A stretch of DNA of 14,537 nucleotides from Phycisphaerales bacterium (GCA_028288775.1 JAQGHP010000131.1:1-14537), one strand, 5' to 3'. Counted from the stretch's first letter, positions 1-7,231 are shown. The notes: a model not told the origin generated them from the sequence alone. A program made the numbers and translations.

Positions 1-85
1 GTTCGCGCCATGGGGGCAAGAATAGCCTGCACCGCGCACTCTTGCACCCCAGGGCGATCACGCGTGGGGATTTCCGTCCGTGTCG

Positions 86-127
86 AACCCCCTCCCTAGC
101 CCTCCCCCGGCGTACCGGGGGCGGGGA
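86..127. repeat. GTAC-centred palindromic repeat, single copy
   Basis: A GC-rich palindrome with core CCCCCGGCGTACCGGGGG (GTAC at 112-115) lies upstream of the DUF2231 gene. It is closely related to the copy at 2662-2703: reverse-complementing that copy gives the same CCCCCTCCCTA-CCCTCCCCCGGCGTACCGG order. It belongs to the dispersed family seen in most gaps of the window. The rest of the 233 bases before the first gene shows no gene and no promoter that I can defend. Confidence 0.7.
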
Positions 128-233
128 TAAGAAGCCACCCCGCCCAACCTGCGATCGCCCTGTTTTGCACCCGCTGGCACCAGCCCAGCGGGCCGGGTAT
201 CTTCCCCACCTTCACTTTCCTTAAGGAGTCCGT

Positions 234-1484
234 GTGCCGCTACGCTTCGTCAACCCGAATCTTCACGTCATCCTGATCCATTACCCGCTGGGCGTTTTTG
301 TGCTGGGCGTGTTCATCGAGCTGTTCAGTTTTCTGTGGCGGCGGAGCGCCGTCCGAACCGCTGCCCGGTTCATGATCGTGATCGGCGCGCTGCTGACGCT
401 CCCCGCCGCCACGAGCGGGATTTACGCCCTGTGGGACGTCAAGACACACCAGGGCCTCGACGACGCCCGCTATCACATGCTCCGCCTGCACGTGATTTTC
501 ATGGGCATCGCGTCGATCCTCGCCGTCACCTGCGCCGTGACGGCGCTGGGCGCGAGCGACGCGTGGCGAAAGAAACTCTACTGGCCGCTGCTCTTGGACG
601 TGGTGATCGCGTGGGGCTTAATGGTCGTGGGCGCGTGGCACGGCGGAGAGACGATCTATCAGCACGGCACTTCCGTCGCAATCATCAAAGTAAAAGAAGC
701 ACCCGATGACGACGGCAACACCAACAAGAAGACCGTGCTCGTACCCCTTAAGGAGCCCGACAGTAAGGACCTCAGGAGCTACAAGCCGGTCGTGAAATAT
801 TACATCGGCGGGGAATTGCAGCAGCACGTCCTGCTGTCCGGGTTCGCGTTCGCGGCCGCATTCGGCGCCTTGGGATTGTCGATCCGCCGTCTGACCACGG
901 CCCACACCGCGTACGCCGAGGAGGCTGATGAGCTGGCCGCGCGGGTGGCGGCGGTTGGCGCCGGGACGGACCGGCCCCGCCGAGTCACGGACGACATCTC
1001 CATGATCCGCTCCTTCAACCCCGCCGCGGAAGTGGAGGTTGATGACGAGCCGACGCGGGTGCCTTCGGCGCGCTGGTGGCTGCTGGCGGCGCTCATCGCG
1101 ATCACGACGGCAGTCGCGGGCTACTGGACAATGTCCGGCCAACATTTCTTCACTCACGCGGGATGGGCGGATTTCGTGGAAAGCCTGGCCGGCGACACCA
1201 AGTGGGCGATCAACCGCCACAAGGCGCATCTCATTCTCGGCAGCTCGCTGGCAATCGTGGGATTAATTTTCGCGGCCCTCGCGCTGTGGGCGCCGCGCCG
1301 CCCGCTGCTGCTGACTTTCTTCGCGGCGCTGCTGGTGTTGATCGTCGCCGGGCAGGTATGGATCGGCGTGCTGATGACCTTCGATGCGGAAATGGAAGGC
1401 CCACTGACCCATTTCAACCGCGAAAAGACCGCGGGGATTCCCGTGGTGGTGGAGACGGTCACCGCATCCGCGCACCCAACCTAA
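234..1484 (+). CDS. DUF2231-family integral membrane protein
   Basis: A 416-aa polytopic inner-membrane protein, the only plus-strand gene supported here. The GTG start at 234 is fixed by a strong Shine-Dalgarno AAGGAG at 223-228, five bases upstream. The N-terminus (NPNLHVILIHYPLGVF) and the HGGExxYxHG motif around His136-His144 are typical of DUF2231. I see about eight hydrophobic segments, near residues 11-35, 45-66, 83-107, 116-136, 198-217, 280-299, 332-352 and 356-379. A polar, extramembrane stretch at 146-197 and an acidic linker at 225-275 separate them. Conserved histidines near helix ends (His11, His16, His85, His136, His144) could bind heme or metal, but that is inference; the family has no firm biochemical role. 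The C-terminal three helices resemble residues 80-140, suggesting a degenerate internal duplication without the HGGE motif. It is divergent from the minus-strand genes and no operon partner is visible. Confidence 0.85.
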   Translation: MPLRFVNPNLHVILIHYPLGVFVLGVFIELFSFLWRRSAVRTAARFMIVIGALLTLPAATSGIYALWDVKTHQGLDDARYHMLRLHVIFMGIASILAVTCAVTALGASDAWRKKLYWPLLLDVVIAWGLMVVGAWHGGETIYQHGTSVAIIKVKEAPDDDGNTNKKTVLVPLKEPDSKDLRSYKPVVKYYIGGELQQHVLLSGFAFAAAFGALGLSIRRLTTAHTAYAEEADELAARVAAVGAGTDRPRRVTDDISMIRSFNPAAEVEVDDEPTRVPSARWWLLAALIAITTAVAGYWTMSGQHFFTHAGWADFVESLAGDTKWAINRHKAHLILGSSLAIVGLIFAALALWAPRRPLLLTFFAALLVLIVAGQVWIGVLMTFDAEMEGPLTHFNREKTAGIPVVVETVTASAHPT

Positions 1485-1503
1485 AAATGCTCCGTGGTTT
1501 TTC

Positions 1504-1581
1504 AGAGCCGGGGCGTGTCGTCCCGGTCGGGCCGAAGGCCTGCTCCGGTCGGAACCGCCCCGCAAGCGGGGCGGCTAAACC
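1504..1581. repeat. Composite intergenic repeat (modules A and B)
   Basis: It lies between the DUF2231 stop and the pilin terminator. Module A (about 1504-1551) begins AGAGCCGGGGCGTGTCG and ends GCTCCGGTC. A close inverted copy is at 7534-7579 and a more diverged direct copy at 7287-7331. Module B (about 1553-1581) is a perfect palindrome GCCCCGCAAGCGGGGC followed by GGCTAAAC, and recurs as an inverted doublet at 6391-6462. The hairpin could also act as a terminator for the plus-strand DUF2231 gene, but there is no T-tract. Confidence 0.7.
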
Positions 1582-1620
1582 GGGCGCATCCATTGACCGG
1601 AATCCGTAGTGTTTAGCGCA

Positions 1621-1656
1621 AGAAAAACCCCGCCGTTCTGTGGGGGAGCGGCGGGG
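1621..1656 (-). terminator. Intrinsic terminator of the Flp pilin gene
   Basis: Read on the minus strand, an 8-bp perfect GC stem (CCCCGCCG at 1649-1656 paired with CGGCGGGG at 1628-1635, loop of 13) is followed at once by the T-rich run TTTTTCT (1621-1627). It lies 31 bases past the pilin stop codon. It is the only canonical Rho-independent terminator that I found in the window. Confidence 0.85.
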
Positions 1657-1687
1657 CTGGGAAACCCACGTTCAGTGGTCTGCTGGG

Positions 1688-1849
1688 TTAGATCGAGCTG
1701 TCGAGCGAGGTCCACCGTGCCAGCACCTTGGTGCCCACGGAAGTGATGGCCGCAATGGCGGCCACGACAATCAGCCCGACGATCAGCGCGTATTCCAGGA
1801 CTTCTCCGCCCTGTTCATCCTGGATCAGCCGCATCATTACGTTCTTCAT
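1688..1849 (-). CDS. Flp/Fap-type (type IVb) pilin, 53 aa
   Basis: A 53-residue prepilin: MKNVMMRLIQDEQG, then GEVLEYALIVGLIVVAAI, then a short polar tail ending in SLDSSI. The short basic leader ending in Gly14, the Glu-Tyr pair at positions 5-6 after the predicted cleavage site (Gly14/Gly15) and the single hydrophobic helix are the hallmarks of Flp pilins. These are cut by a TadV-type prepilin peptidase and assembled by the Tad machinery into adhesive pili. A Shine-Dalgarno AAGGAG sits seven bases upstream of the ATG. A strong terminator follows. No tad genes are visible here, so it is an orphan pilin in this window and its secretion machinery must be elsewhere. The sequence was read directly from the minus strand, and the assignment is strong on motif grounds despite the small size. 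Confidence 0.9.
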   Translation of the reverse strand: MKNVMMRLIQDEQGGEVLEYALIVGLIVVAAIAAITSVGTKVLARWTSLDSSI

Positions 1850-1987
1850 CGCAAAGCTCCTTCTAAGAGTAAGTGGTACTAACCGTTCCCACTCCTCTAA
1901 TCGGTTCGCAGTGCGCGCGGCTTGACTTGATGGTGCTTACAATTCGTATCGGGCAATAGCCTACGTTGGTTTACTTAGATTCCACCG

Positions 1988-1993
1988 ACTATA
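1988..1993 (-). promoter_or_regulatory. Possible -10 element upstream of the Flp pilin
   Basis: On the minus strand the hexamer TATAGT lies in a relatively AT-rich stretch of the 182-base gap between the last DUF3299-like gene and the pilin. The gap has lower GC than its surroundings and contains no palindromic repeat, which fits a dedicated promoter for a terminator-bounded single-gene unit. No good -35 hexamer is found at 16-18 bases, so this is tentative. Confidence 0.2.
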
Positions 1994-2031
1994 TGGCATA
2001 AGCGACTGCAGTAACTGAATCGCGAGATGTG

Positions 2032-2571
2032 CTAATCGAACAATCCCCAGAACCCGCCCTTCACGCGCTCGCTCTTTTCGACGTCCATGGTGTAGACGGA
2101 GCTCACCACGCCCTCGGCGTCGCGATCGAGTTTGACGTGAAGAATCCCCGTGAGCCTGCGGAGGTCGGATGCGAAGGTGACGGCCTTGTGATCCGGGCAG
2201 CGGGCGAAGACGCGCTCCTGCACCTTGGGCGGGCCGCCGAAGCAGCACTGCTGGATGTTATAGACGAACTCGAAATCGTGAACGCGGTCTCCCGCGCCGG
2301 TATTGCTGTACATGAATCCGGTGAGCACCACGCGCTGGCCATCGAGCGCACGATATTTCGACGGCACCTGGTCGATCGTGCCGGTCTCTTTGTTGAAGGG
2401 GAAGTTGCCCAGAGCCTTGAGATCGGCTTCGGTCCAGCCGTCGTGGCGGTGGACTCCGCCGTAGACGACCTGTTCGACGAACGCGCTGGTGAACCAGAAT
2501 ACCGGCAGGCCGATGGCCGCCCCGGCCACGAGCATGCGCATGTTCACGCGGAGTTTGCGGAAGCGGGACAT
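2032..2571 (-). CDS. DUF3299-like membrane-anchored protein, paralogue 3
   Basis: A 179-aa protein with one N-terminal membrane anchor (about residues 12-30) and a small extracytoplasmic domain. The domain contains LGNFPF (54-59), VVLTGFMYS (81-89), a Cys-Cys motif CCFGGPP (109-115), and LTGILHVK near 140-147. The same order occurs in the two upstream genes, so all three are paralogues. The layout (V.L.GFM, then F.(L/V)(V/Y), Cys-x-x-x-PP, Q) resembles DUF3299, whose proteobacterial members carry a Cys-His-PPPP motif; I assign this by motif memory. Start: ATG preceded by AGGAG six bases upstream. It is the last gene of the DUF3299-like group, separated from paralogue 2 by a 281-base gap with an inverted repeat doublet. 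Function unknown; an accessory role to the nearby ABC transporter is inferred. Confidence 0.7.
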   Translation of the reverse strand: MSRFRKLRVNMRMLVAGAAIGLPVFWFTSAFVEQVVYGGVHRHDGWTEADLKALGNFPFNKETGTIDQVPSKYRALDGQRVVLTGFMYSNTGAGDRVHDFEFVYNIQQCCFGGPPKVQERVFARCPDHKAVTFASDLRRLTGILHVKLDRDAEGVVSSVYTMDVEKSERVKGGFWGLFD

Positions 2572-2661
2572 GGGCGGCTCCTGAATTCGGGCGTGGATTC
2601 ACAGTGGCAAAGGCTTCACATCATGCGCATGCGCGTTGACACGACGCTGCGTGCGACTTGC

Positions 2662-2830
2662 CATTCCCTCCTCCGGTACGCCGGGGGAGGGTTAGGGAGG
2701 GGGTCCGTGGCGAGGGTTCAAGAGTTGAAGGCTTTGAACTCGTGAACCTTCCCGTCCCCCACCCCTGCCCAGTCGCGGGCAGTCGCTGATTCCGCTCCCT
2801 TCCCCCGGAGTACCGGAGGAGGGAGAAGGT
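2662..2830. repeat. Inverted doublet of GTAC-centred palindromes
   Basis: Two inverted copies of the family lie in the gap between two DUF3299-like genes: one at 2662-2703 (GTAC 2676-2679) and one at 2793-2830 (GTAC 2810-2813). Between them is an imperfect inverted repeat (2713-2729 AGGGTTCAAGAGTTGAA against 2733-2749 TTTGAACTCGTGAACCT). The right copy begins 22 bases past the stop of paralogue 2, so it could shape or end that transcript. Structure resembles bacterial interspersed mosaic elements. Confidence 0.75.
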
Positions 2831-2852
2831 CGCTGACTGCTCCATGCGCCCT

Positions 2853-3380
2853 TTAGGAAATCGGCTCGGCCTTCTCCACGTCCACCGTGTAGACCGAGGT
2901 AATCGTCCCGTCGTCGGACTTCTTCACCTTCACGTGCAGGACGCCGGTAAGCCGGGTGAAGCCGTCCACCCATTCCACCTCATGGCTCTTGGGCACATGG
3001 GCGAACACCCTCTCCTGCACCAGCGGCGGACCGTTGAAACAGCACTTCTGGATGTTGTAAACGAACTGGAACTTGCCCAACCGCGGGCCGGCGGCCTGGA
3101 CGTCGAACATGAACCCTTCCAGCACCACCCGCTTGCCGTCGAGCTCGCGCCAGCGCTTGGGCACGTCGTCGACCGTGCCATTGTTCTGGTCGAAAACGAA
3201 ATTGCCCAGCTCCTTCAAGTCCACCGCGTCGTACCCGCTGTGGTGCTCGAGGCCCTTGCTCAACTGCGCGTGAATCGGCAGATAGAGCAGGTAAACAAAG
3301 GCCAATCCCAGCACGGCCAGCATGATCGCCAACCGCGGATTGATCCGCTCGCGAAGGGGTGGGCGCGATTCGTAGTCCAT
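2853..3380 (-). CDS. DUF3299-like membrane-anchored protein, paralogue 2
   Basis: A 175-aa protein with a short cytoplasmic head, one transmembrane anchor (about 17-35) and an outward-facing domain. The domain holds LKELGNFVFD (55-64), VVLEGFMFD (85-93), CCFNGPP (113-119) and LTGVLHVK (144-151). It is clearly homologous to the neighbours on both sides and closest to paralogue 3, sharing the VYNIQ-CCF-GPP--VQERVFA pattern. Start: ATG with GGAG six bases upstream. It begins 22 bases after the stop of paralogue 1, so the two are surely cotranscribed. The paired cysteines (113-114) could bind metal or form a vicinal disulfide, but this is inference. Assignment to DUF3299 rests on motif layout, not a profile search. 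Confidence 0.7.
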   Translation of the reverse strand: MDYESRPPLRERINPRLAIMLAVLGLAFVYLLYLPIHAQLSKGLEHHSGYDAVDLKELGNFVFDQNNGTVDDVPKRWRELDGKRVVLEGFMFDVQAAGPRLGKFQFVYNIQKCCFNGPPLVQERVFAHVPKSHEVEWVDGFTRLTGVLHVKVKKSDDGTITSVYTVDVEKAEPIS

Positions 3381-3402
3381 GGGTCACTCCGTCAGTTCAA
3401 CG

Positions 3403-4149
3403 TCACTTCGGCGCAGGCTTCACGCTCGTCACCTCCACGGAGAAGATGCTGACGATGTAGCCGTCGTCCTTCTTTTCCTCGACCTTCAGCGTGCCTTCCA
3501 CCATGATTTCATCGGGGCAATACCCCACGGCTTTGCCCTTGGGGCAGTCGGCGACGATCGTGTGCTGTATCTGCGGCGGCTGGCCGAAGCAGCACGCGAA
3601 CAGGCTGGGCACCAGCGCGAACTGCGTGATGTTCTCGGCCTGGTCCATCGGAATCATGAACCCGCGGAGGCGGACCTTCGCCCCGCCGAGCTTGCGCACG
3701 TCGGCGGGAATGTTGCCGCCATGCTCCTGGTCATATTCGAAATTGCCCAATTCCTTGATCGTCATCTCCATCGTCTCGCCCGCCTTGGGGGCGGGATGCG
3801 GCTTGCGCGCCTCGGCACTGGTCGCATCGCCAGGCGTCTTGGCGGCGCCAGCGTTCGGGTCGGCCTTGGCCGCGGCAAGGCCCTTCTCACACACGCGGAT
3901 CTTTTCCTGGATGGGGCCAAGCCGTGCGGGCTCGTCCTTGAACTGCTCGGCGAGTTTCTTGAGGATCGGCAGCGCGGTGTTGTATTCGCCGCGATTAAAA
4001 GACTGGTTGGCGCGGATTTCAAGCTGGGCGGTCGAGGGAGGGTTGTTGTCAGCGGCGGGAGGCGGCGCTGCGTTGACGAACACCGGAATGGCAGCACCGC
4101 CCGTGAACAGACACGCCGCGATCAAGGCTTTGGTCGTCCAATGTTTCAT
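3403..4149 (-). CDS. Exported TPR-like plus DUF3299-like protein, paralogue 1
   Basis: A 248-aa protein with a cleavable signal peptide (about 1-28). A helical TPR-like segment follows (about 40-95, ANQSFNRGEYNTALPILKKL), then a Pro/Ala-rich linker and a C-terminal DUF3299-like domain (about 125-240). The domain contains IKELGNFEYD (131-140), VRLRGFMIPM (159-168), FALVPSLFACCFGQPP (167-182) and VEGTLKVEEK. It is the copy closest to the DUF3299 pattern because it keeps the GFMIPM and LVPS segments. Extra cysteines at 192 and 201 are absent from at least one paralogue. Start: ATG with AGGA about six bases upstream. It is the first gene of the DUF3299-like trio, downstream of the ABC permease across a 311-base repeat-filled gap. 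Likely periplasmic; the TPR segment suggests protein contacts. Confidence 0.7.
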   Translation of the reverse strand: MKHWTTKALIAACLFTGGAAIPVFVNAAPPPAADNNPPSTAQLEIRANQSFNRGEYNTALPILKKLAEQFKDEPARLGPIQEKIRVCEKGLAAAKADPNAGAAKTPGDATSAEARKPHPAPKAGETMEMTIKELGNFEYDQEHGGNIPADVRKLGGAKVRLRGFMIPMDQAENITQFALVPSLFACCFGQPPQIQHTIVADCPKGKAVGYCPDEIMVEGTLKVEEKKDDGYIVSIFSVEVTSVKPAPK

Positions 4150-4201
4150 TTGTAATCCTGTTGCTAAACCCCCGTCACACTATCGGCCGGCTTCTCTGGT
4201 T

Positions 4202-4430
4202 CCCTCTCCCCTGTACTCAGGGGAGAGGGTTAGGGTGAGGGGCCGGAACGTCGAGCTGCGCCGGAATTCCCGTCCTGTATGGTGGGCGTACTCGCCCACG
4301 TTCGTCGATTGCTTGAGTCAAATGGTGGGCGAGTACGCCCACCCTACATGGCCTTTGCGCGAATTACACACCGATACGCTCGGCCCCTCACCCCTGGCCC
4401 TCTCCCCCGAGTACGAGGGAGAGGGAGAAG
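4202..4430. repeat. Composite inverted element filling the permease/DUF3299 gap
   Basis: This element accounts for most of the 311-base gap 4150-4460, which holds no gene that I can support. Outer arms are inverted copies of the CCCTCTCCCCxGTAC family at 4202-4243 (GTAC 4213-4216) and 4383-4430 (GTAC 4411-4414). Inside is a near-perfect inverted pair: GGTGGGCGTACTCGCCCAC at 4281-4299 and GGTGGGCGAGTACGCCCACC at 4324-4343, with a 24-base spacer. Each inner arm is itself nearly palindromic around GTAC. The right outer arm lies just past the permease stop and may end or attenuate transcription. Confidence 0.8.
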
Positions 4431-4460
4431 CGTTTTGGACCAATTTCTCTTTTCTACTGC

Positions 4461-6323
4461 CTACGCCGCCACCAGGTTCGTCGCGACCGGCGTGCGGTAC
4501 GCCTTGAGCGCCGGCACGAGCCCGGCGGCCAGGGCGATGGCCACCACCAACCCTAAGTATAGCAATTCCGGGACGTCAACAATAAACCATTTAAATCCCT
4601 GCCCAAGGCTCGTCCGCATGTACTCCGAGGCCACGGCACCGAACAGGTGCCCAACCCCAATGCCCGCAATCCCTCCAAACAGCCCGATTAGACCGGCCTC
4701 CACGCAGATCACGGTGAGGATTCGGGCGCGTGTCGCGCCCAGGGCACGGAGGATCGCGATCTCGCGATTGCGGGCGGAAACCGAGTTGTAAATGCTCACC
4801 AGGATGCCCATCGCCGCGACGACGCTCACCAGCAGCGCGATCACCAGCAGGATGGTGGTCGAACCTTTGAAGAACGTGTCGAAGAATTCGCGCATGACCC
4901 GTGCGGGGTTCACGGCCTGGATGTTCGCCTTCATGCCGTCGTTCTTGATGTAGTACATCAGGTTGTCGGCTTTCACTCCGCCGCGGGATTTCACGAGGAT
5001 CGCGGAGACGGCCCAATCCTTCTTGGGCGTCTCGAGCGAAATGAAGTCTTTCGTATGGGGCAGGTCGGGGTCCAGTTCGTCACCGTAGACGAAGCTGAAC
5101 GGGGCCGGGCCGTCGTCATCGTCGGCGGCGCCTCCCGCCGCAGGCGGGGGCGGTGGTGGAGGCGTCTTTGCGGCCGCCCCGCTCTTGCCTTCGCGGATGT
5201 CCTCCTGCGCCTTCAATCCCTTCTCATGCTCGGCGATGCAGTAGAAACTCAAGAGCGGGATGTACACGCACCGGTCGGCGGCGGTGTGCGTCGGCTTCAT
5301 CACGCCAACCACCTCCCACACCTGCGGGTGGACGTCGGGCTTTTCATTGGGGCCGGGGTTGCCGTGCGTGGCCTTGAACGTGCTCCCCATCTTCAGGCCC
5401 GCGTGTTGCGCCACTTCGCTGCCGATGACAGACTCGAATTTCCACGCGTGGTAGATGCGCCCTTCCGCCAGTTCGTACGACTCATCGGGGCGGTACTCGA
5501 GCGGGCCGTTCTCGGCCCCGGCGGCTTTGTAAATCACGTCGAGCGATTTGAGCACGGTCTGTAAATGCCCCTCGGCGCCTTTGGCGTCCTTTGCAGCGAG
5601 GGCCGCCGTCGCGGCGTCCGATTCGGACAGGGCGGCATCGGCGCGGAAGGTCACCGGTTTTCCATAGTGCCACTTGGCCGATTCGGCATCGCGCTCGGCA
5701 AACGGATCGGGTAGTTCGATCAGCGGCGTGGTTTCCTGTGCGATGCGCTTAATCTCATCGCGCACTTTCTGAAGTTCGGGCTTTAGTGCGGCTTGCCGTT
5801 TCGCGAGACCATCGCCGAGCTTCGCCGGATCGGACTGCGCCGCCTGCACGTCGTTGAGCAAGGCGCTTTGCTTGTCACGCAGCGCGTCGATCTGATCGCG
5901 CAGCGGGGTGAGCGAAACGAAGAGCTTGGGGGGCGAGCCGACAATCGGCCGGCCCTTGTACGTGTCCCCCACCGCGACCGGAACCGCCGACTTCACGTGC
6001 CCGTTGTAGCTGAATTCCCCGCTCGATCCGCGGGGCGGCCGGTCCTGCCCGTCGAGCGTCTCGTACACCCAGTACGGCACATTCCCGGGGCTCACGTCGA
6101 TGTGATAGACGGTGTTGAGCGTGAGCTGCAACGGCGAGCCCTGGCCGATGCCCACCAATACGTCATACCCATATTCGGTCTGCCCGAAGAGTGCCGACCC
6201 CGCGCCGCGCATCAACAAAATCGCGACCGCGAGCGCCACCCCCAACAGCACCGACAGCAGCGTCAGCCACGTGCCCAGGGCACGCTGGCGCATCTGCTTG
6301 AAAACAAGTTGAAACAGATTCAT
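4461..6323 (-). CDS. FtsX/MacB-like ABC transporter permease
   Basis: A 620-aa inner-membrane permease of the FtsX/LolE/MacB type. Helix 1 is at about 19-39; a large extracytoplasmic region spans about 40-485; the FtsX core follows with helices near 490-513, 536-575 and 591-612. The coupling-region sequence SARNREIAILRALGATR is at 516-532. The N-terminal motif GSPLQLTLNTVYHID (62-76) resembles permeases that I recall from zinc-linked proteobacterial operons. The external region is enlarged by a predicted coiled coil (about 141-197) and a low-complexity stretch of seven prolines and four aspartates (388-404). Such permeases usually work by mechanotransmission or extraction from the membrane, not classic channel import. 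Its ATPase is encoded 191 bases upstream; the gap holds a repeat doublet. Start: ATG preceded by AAAGG. Substrate unknown. Confidence 0.85.
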   Translation of the reverse strand: MNLFQLVFKQMRQRALGTWLTLLSVLLGVALAVAILLMRGAGSALFGQTEYGYDVLVGIGQGSPLQLTLNTVYHIDVSPGNVPYWVYETLDGQDRPPRGSSGEFSYNGHVKSAVPVAVGDTYKGRPIVGSPPKLFVSLTPLRDQIDALRDKQSALLNDVQAAQSDPAKLGDGLAKRQAALKPELQKVRDEIKRIAQETTPLIELPDPFAERDAESAKWHYGKPVTFRADAALSESDAATAALAAKDAKGAEGHLQTVLKSLDVIYKAAGAENGPLEYRPDESYELAEGRIYHAWKFESVIGSEVAQHAGLKMGSTFKATHGNPGPNEKPDVHPQVWEVVGVMKPTHTAADRCVYIPLLSFYCIAEHEKGLKAQEDIREGKSGAAAKTPPPPPPPAAGGAADDDDGPAPFSFVYGDELDPDLPHTKDFISLETPKKDWAVSAILVKSRGGVKADNLMYYIKNDGMKANIQAVNPARVMREFFDTFFKGSTTILLVIALLVSVVAAMGILVSIYNSVSARNREIAILRALGATRARILTVICVEAGLIGLFGGIAGIGVGHLFGAVASEYMRTSLGQGFKWFIVDVPELLYLGLVVAIALAAGLVPALKAYRTPVATNLVAA

Positions 6324-6390
6324 CGCATCCGCCTTTCGATTTCAGATTTCTGCGCTTCGCCGCGCCAAAGGCCATGCGGACCGAGCATTC

Positions 6391-6462
6391 GTTTAGCCGC
6401 CCCGCTTGCGGGCCGCTTCTCCGAGCGCTCCGGAAAACGCCCCGCAAGCGGGGCGGCTAAAC
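6391..6462. repeat. Inverted doublet of module B palindrome
   Basis: Within the 191-base gap between the ABC ATPase and permease, GTTTAGCCGCCCCGC (6391-6405) and its inverse partner GCGGGGCGGCTAAAC (6448-6462) flank a 42-base centre. The right copy contains the perfect palindrome GCCCCGCAAGCGGGGC. The same module occurs once at 1553-1581. It can form either two local hairpins or one long stem in the ATPase-permease mRNA. Confidence 0.75.
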
Positions 6463-6514
6463 GGTCGCGTCCGAACGGGCTCTGGTCGCGCGAAGAGGAA
6501 TAATCACAGCAAAA

Positions 6515-7231
6515 TCAGGCCGCCGCCCCGGTGGGCGTGCCTCGCACTGCGCCAAGGGCCTGGTTCAACTCCGCCAGGGCCAACACCCGCGGCAACTGCC
6601 GGGCGATCGCCAGAGCGTGGCTCACCAGCCGCAGCGACGCGTTGACCTCGCGGCAGAGTGTTCGGTTCAACTCCCGCACATGCTGCGCGGTCCGCGGATC
6701 GAGCGCGCCCGTCGGCTCGTCCGCCAGCACCAGACGCGGCCGGTTGGCCAGCGCCCGCGCCACCGCCACGCGCTGCTGCTGACCGACCGAAAGCTTGTCC
6801 GGCTTGTAGTGCAGCCGGTCGGACAGGCCGACTTCGTCCAGCAGGCGCTTCGCCCACGCCGCGTCGTGCGGGCGACCGGTGAAGCTCATCCCGAGCAGTA
6901 CGTTCTCGAGCGCCGTAAAGCCCGGCAGCAGGTGATGGGTCTGGTAGACGTACCCGATGTTCCGCCCGCGAAACACGTCGCGCTGCGACTCGGCGAGCTT
7001 GCCGATCTCAACGACGCCTTCGGGCCCGAGATCGAATTCGATCCGCCCGCCGTCCGCGGCAAGGATACCCGCGATGAGATGAAGCAGGGTAGTTTTCCCG
7101 CACCCGCTGCCGCCGATGAGTGAAAACTGCTCGCCATCGTCGAGCGTGAGGGAAGGCACGTCGATGACGGGGACGGATTGGCCGTCGGGGCTGTGATAGC
7201 TTTTCTTCAGATCGGAAATATTGAGTGACAT
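6515..7231 (-). CDS. ABC transporter ATP-binding protein (LolD/MacB-like)
   Basis: A 238-aa nucleotide-binding subunit. The motifs are complete: Walker A GGSGCGKTT (40-48), Q-loop Gln97, signature LSVGQ (147-151), Walker B plus catalytic Glu RLVLADEP (166-173), D-loop ALD (176-178) and H-loop His205. The H-loop reads VSHA rather than the more usual VTHD. It powers the FtsX-like permease encoded next. I chose the ATG at 7231 (MSLNISDLKKSY) because GGAG sits five bases upstream and homology starts there. The open frame continues upstream to 7450, but that extension is a translation of the palindromic repeat, not family sequence. No regulatory site is evident beyond the repeat-rich leader. Confidence 0.9.
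   Translation of the reverse strand: MSLNISDLKKSYHSPDGQSVPVIDVPSLTLDDGEQFSLIGGSGCGKTTLLHLIAGILAADGGRIEFDLGPEGVVEIGKLAESQRDVFRGRNIGYVYQTHHLLPGFTALENVLLGMSFTGRPHDAAWAKRLLDEVGLSDRLHYKPDKLSVGQQQRVAVARALANRPRLVLADEPTGALDPRTAQHVRELNRTLCREVNASLRLVSHALAIARQLPRVLALAELNQALGAVRGTPTGAAA

Noticed and set aside
42..224. Small plus-strand open frame upstream of the DUF2231 gene
   Set aside because: Its middle is a translation of the GTAC palindrome (SLALPRRTGGG-like); low-complexity, no ribosome binding site.
2029..2745. Plus-strand frames over the DUF3299-like genes (also 2844-3452, 3379-4155, 3491-4507)
   Set aside because: Shadows of the minus-strand paralogues, which share motifs with one another and have good ribosome binding sites; the plus-strand frames have neither.
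4202..4430. Insertion sequence or MITE with terminal repeats
   Set aside because: Inverted arms are themselves palindromes found throughout the window, and I see no target-site duplication or transposase.
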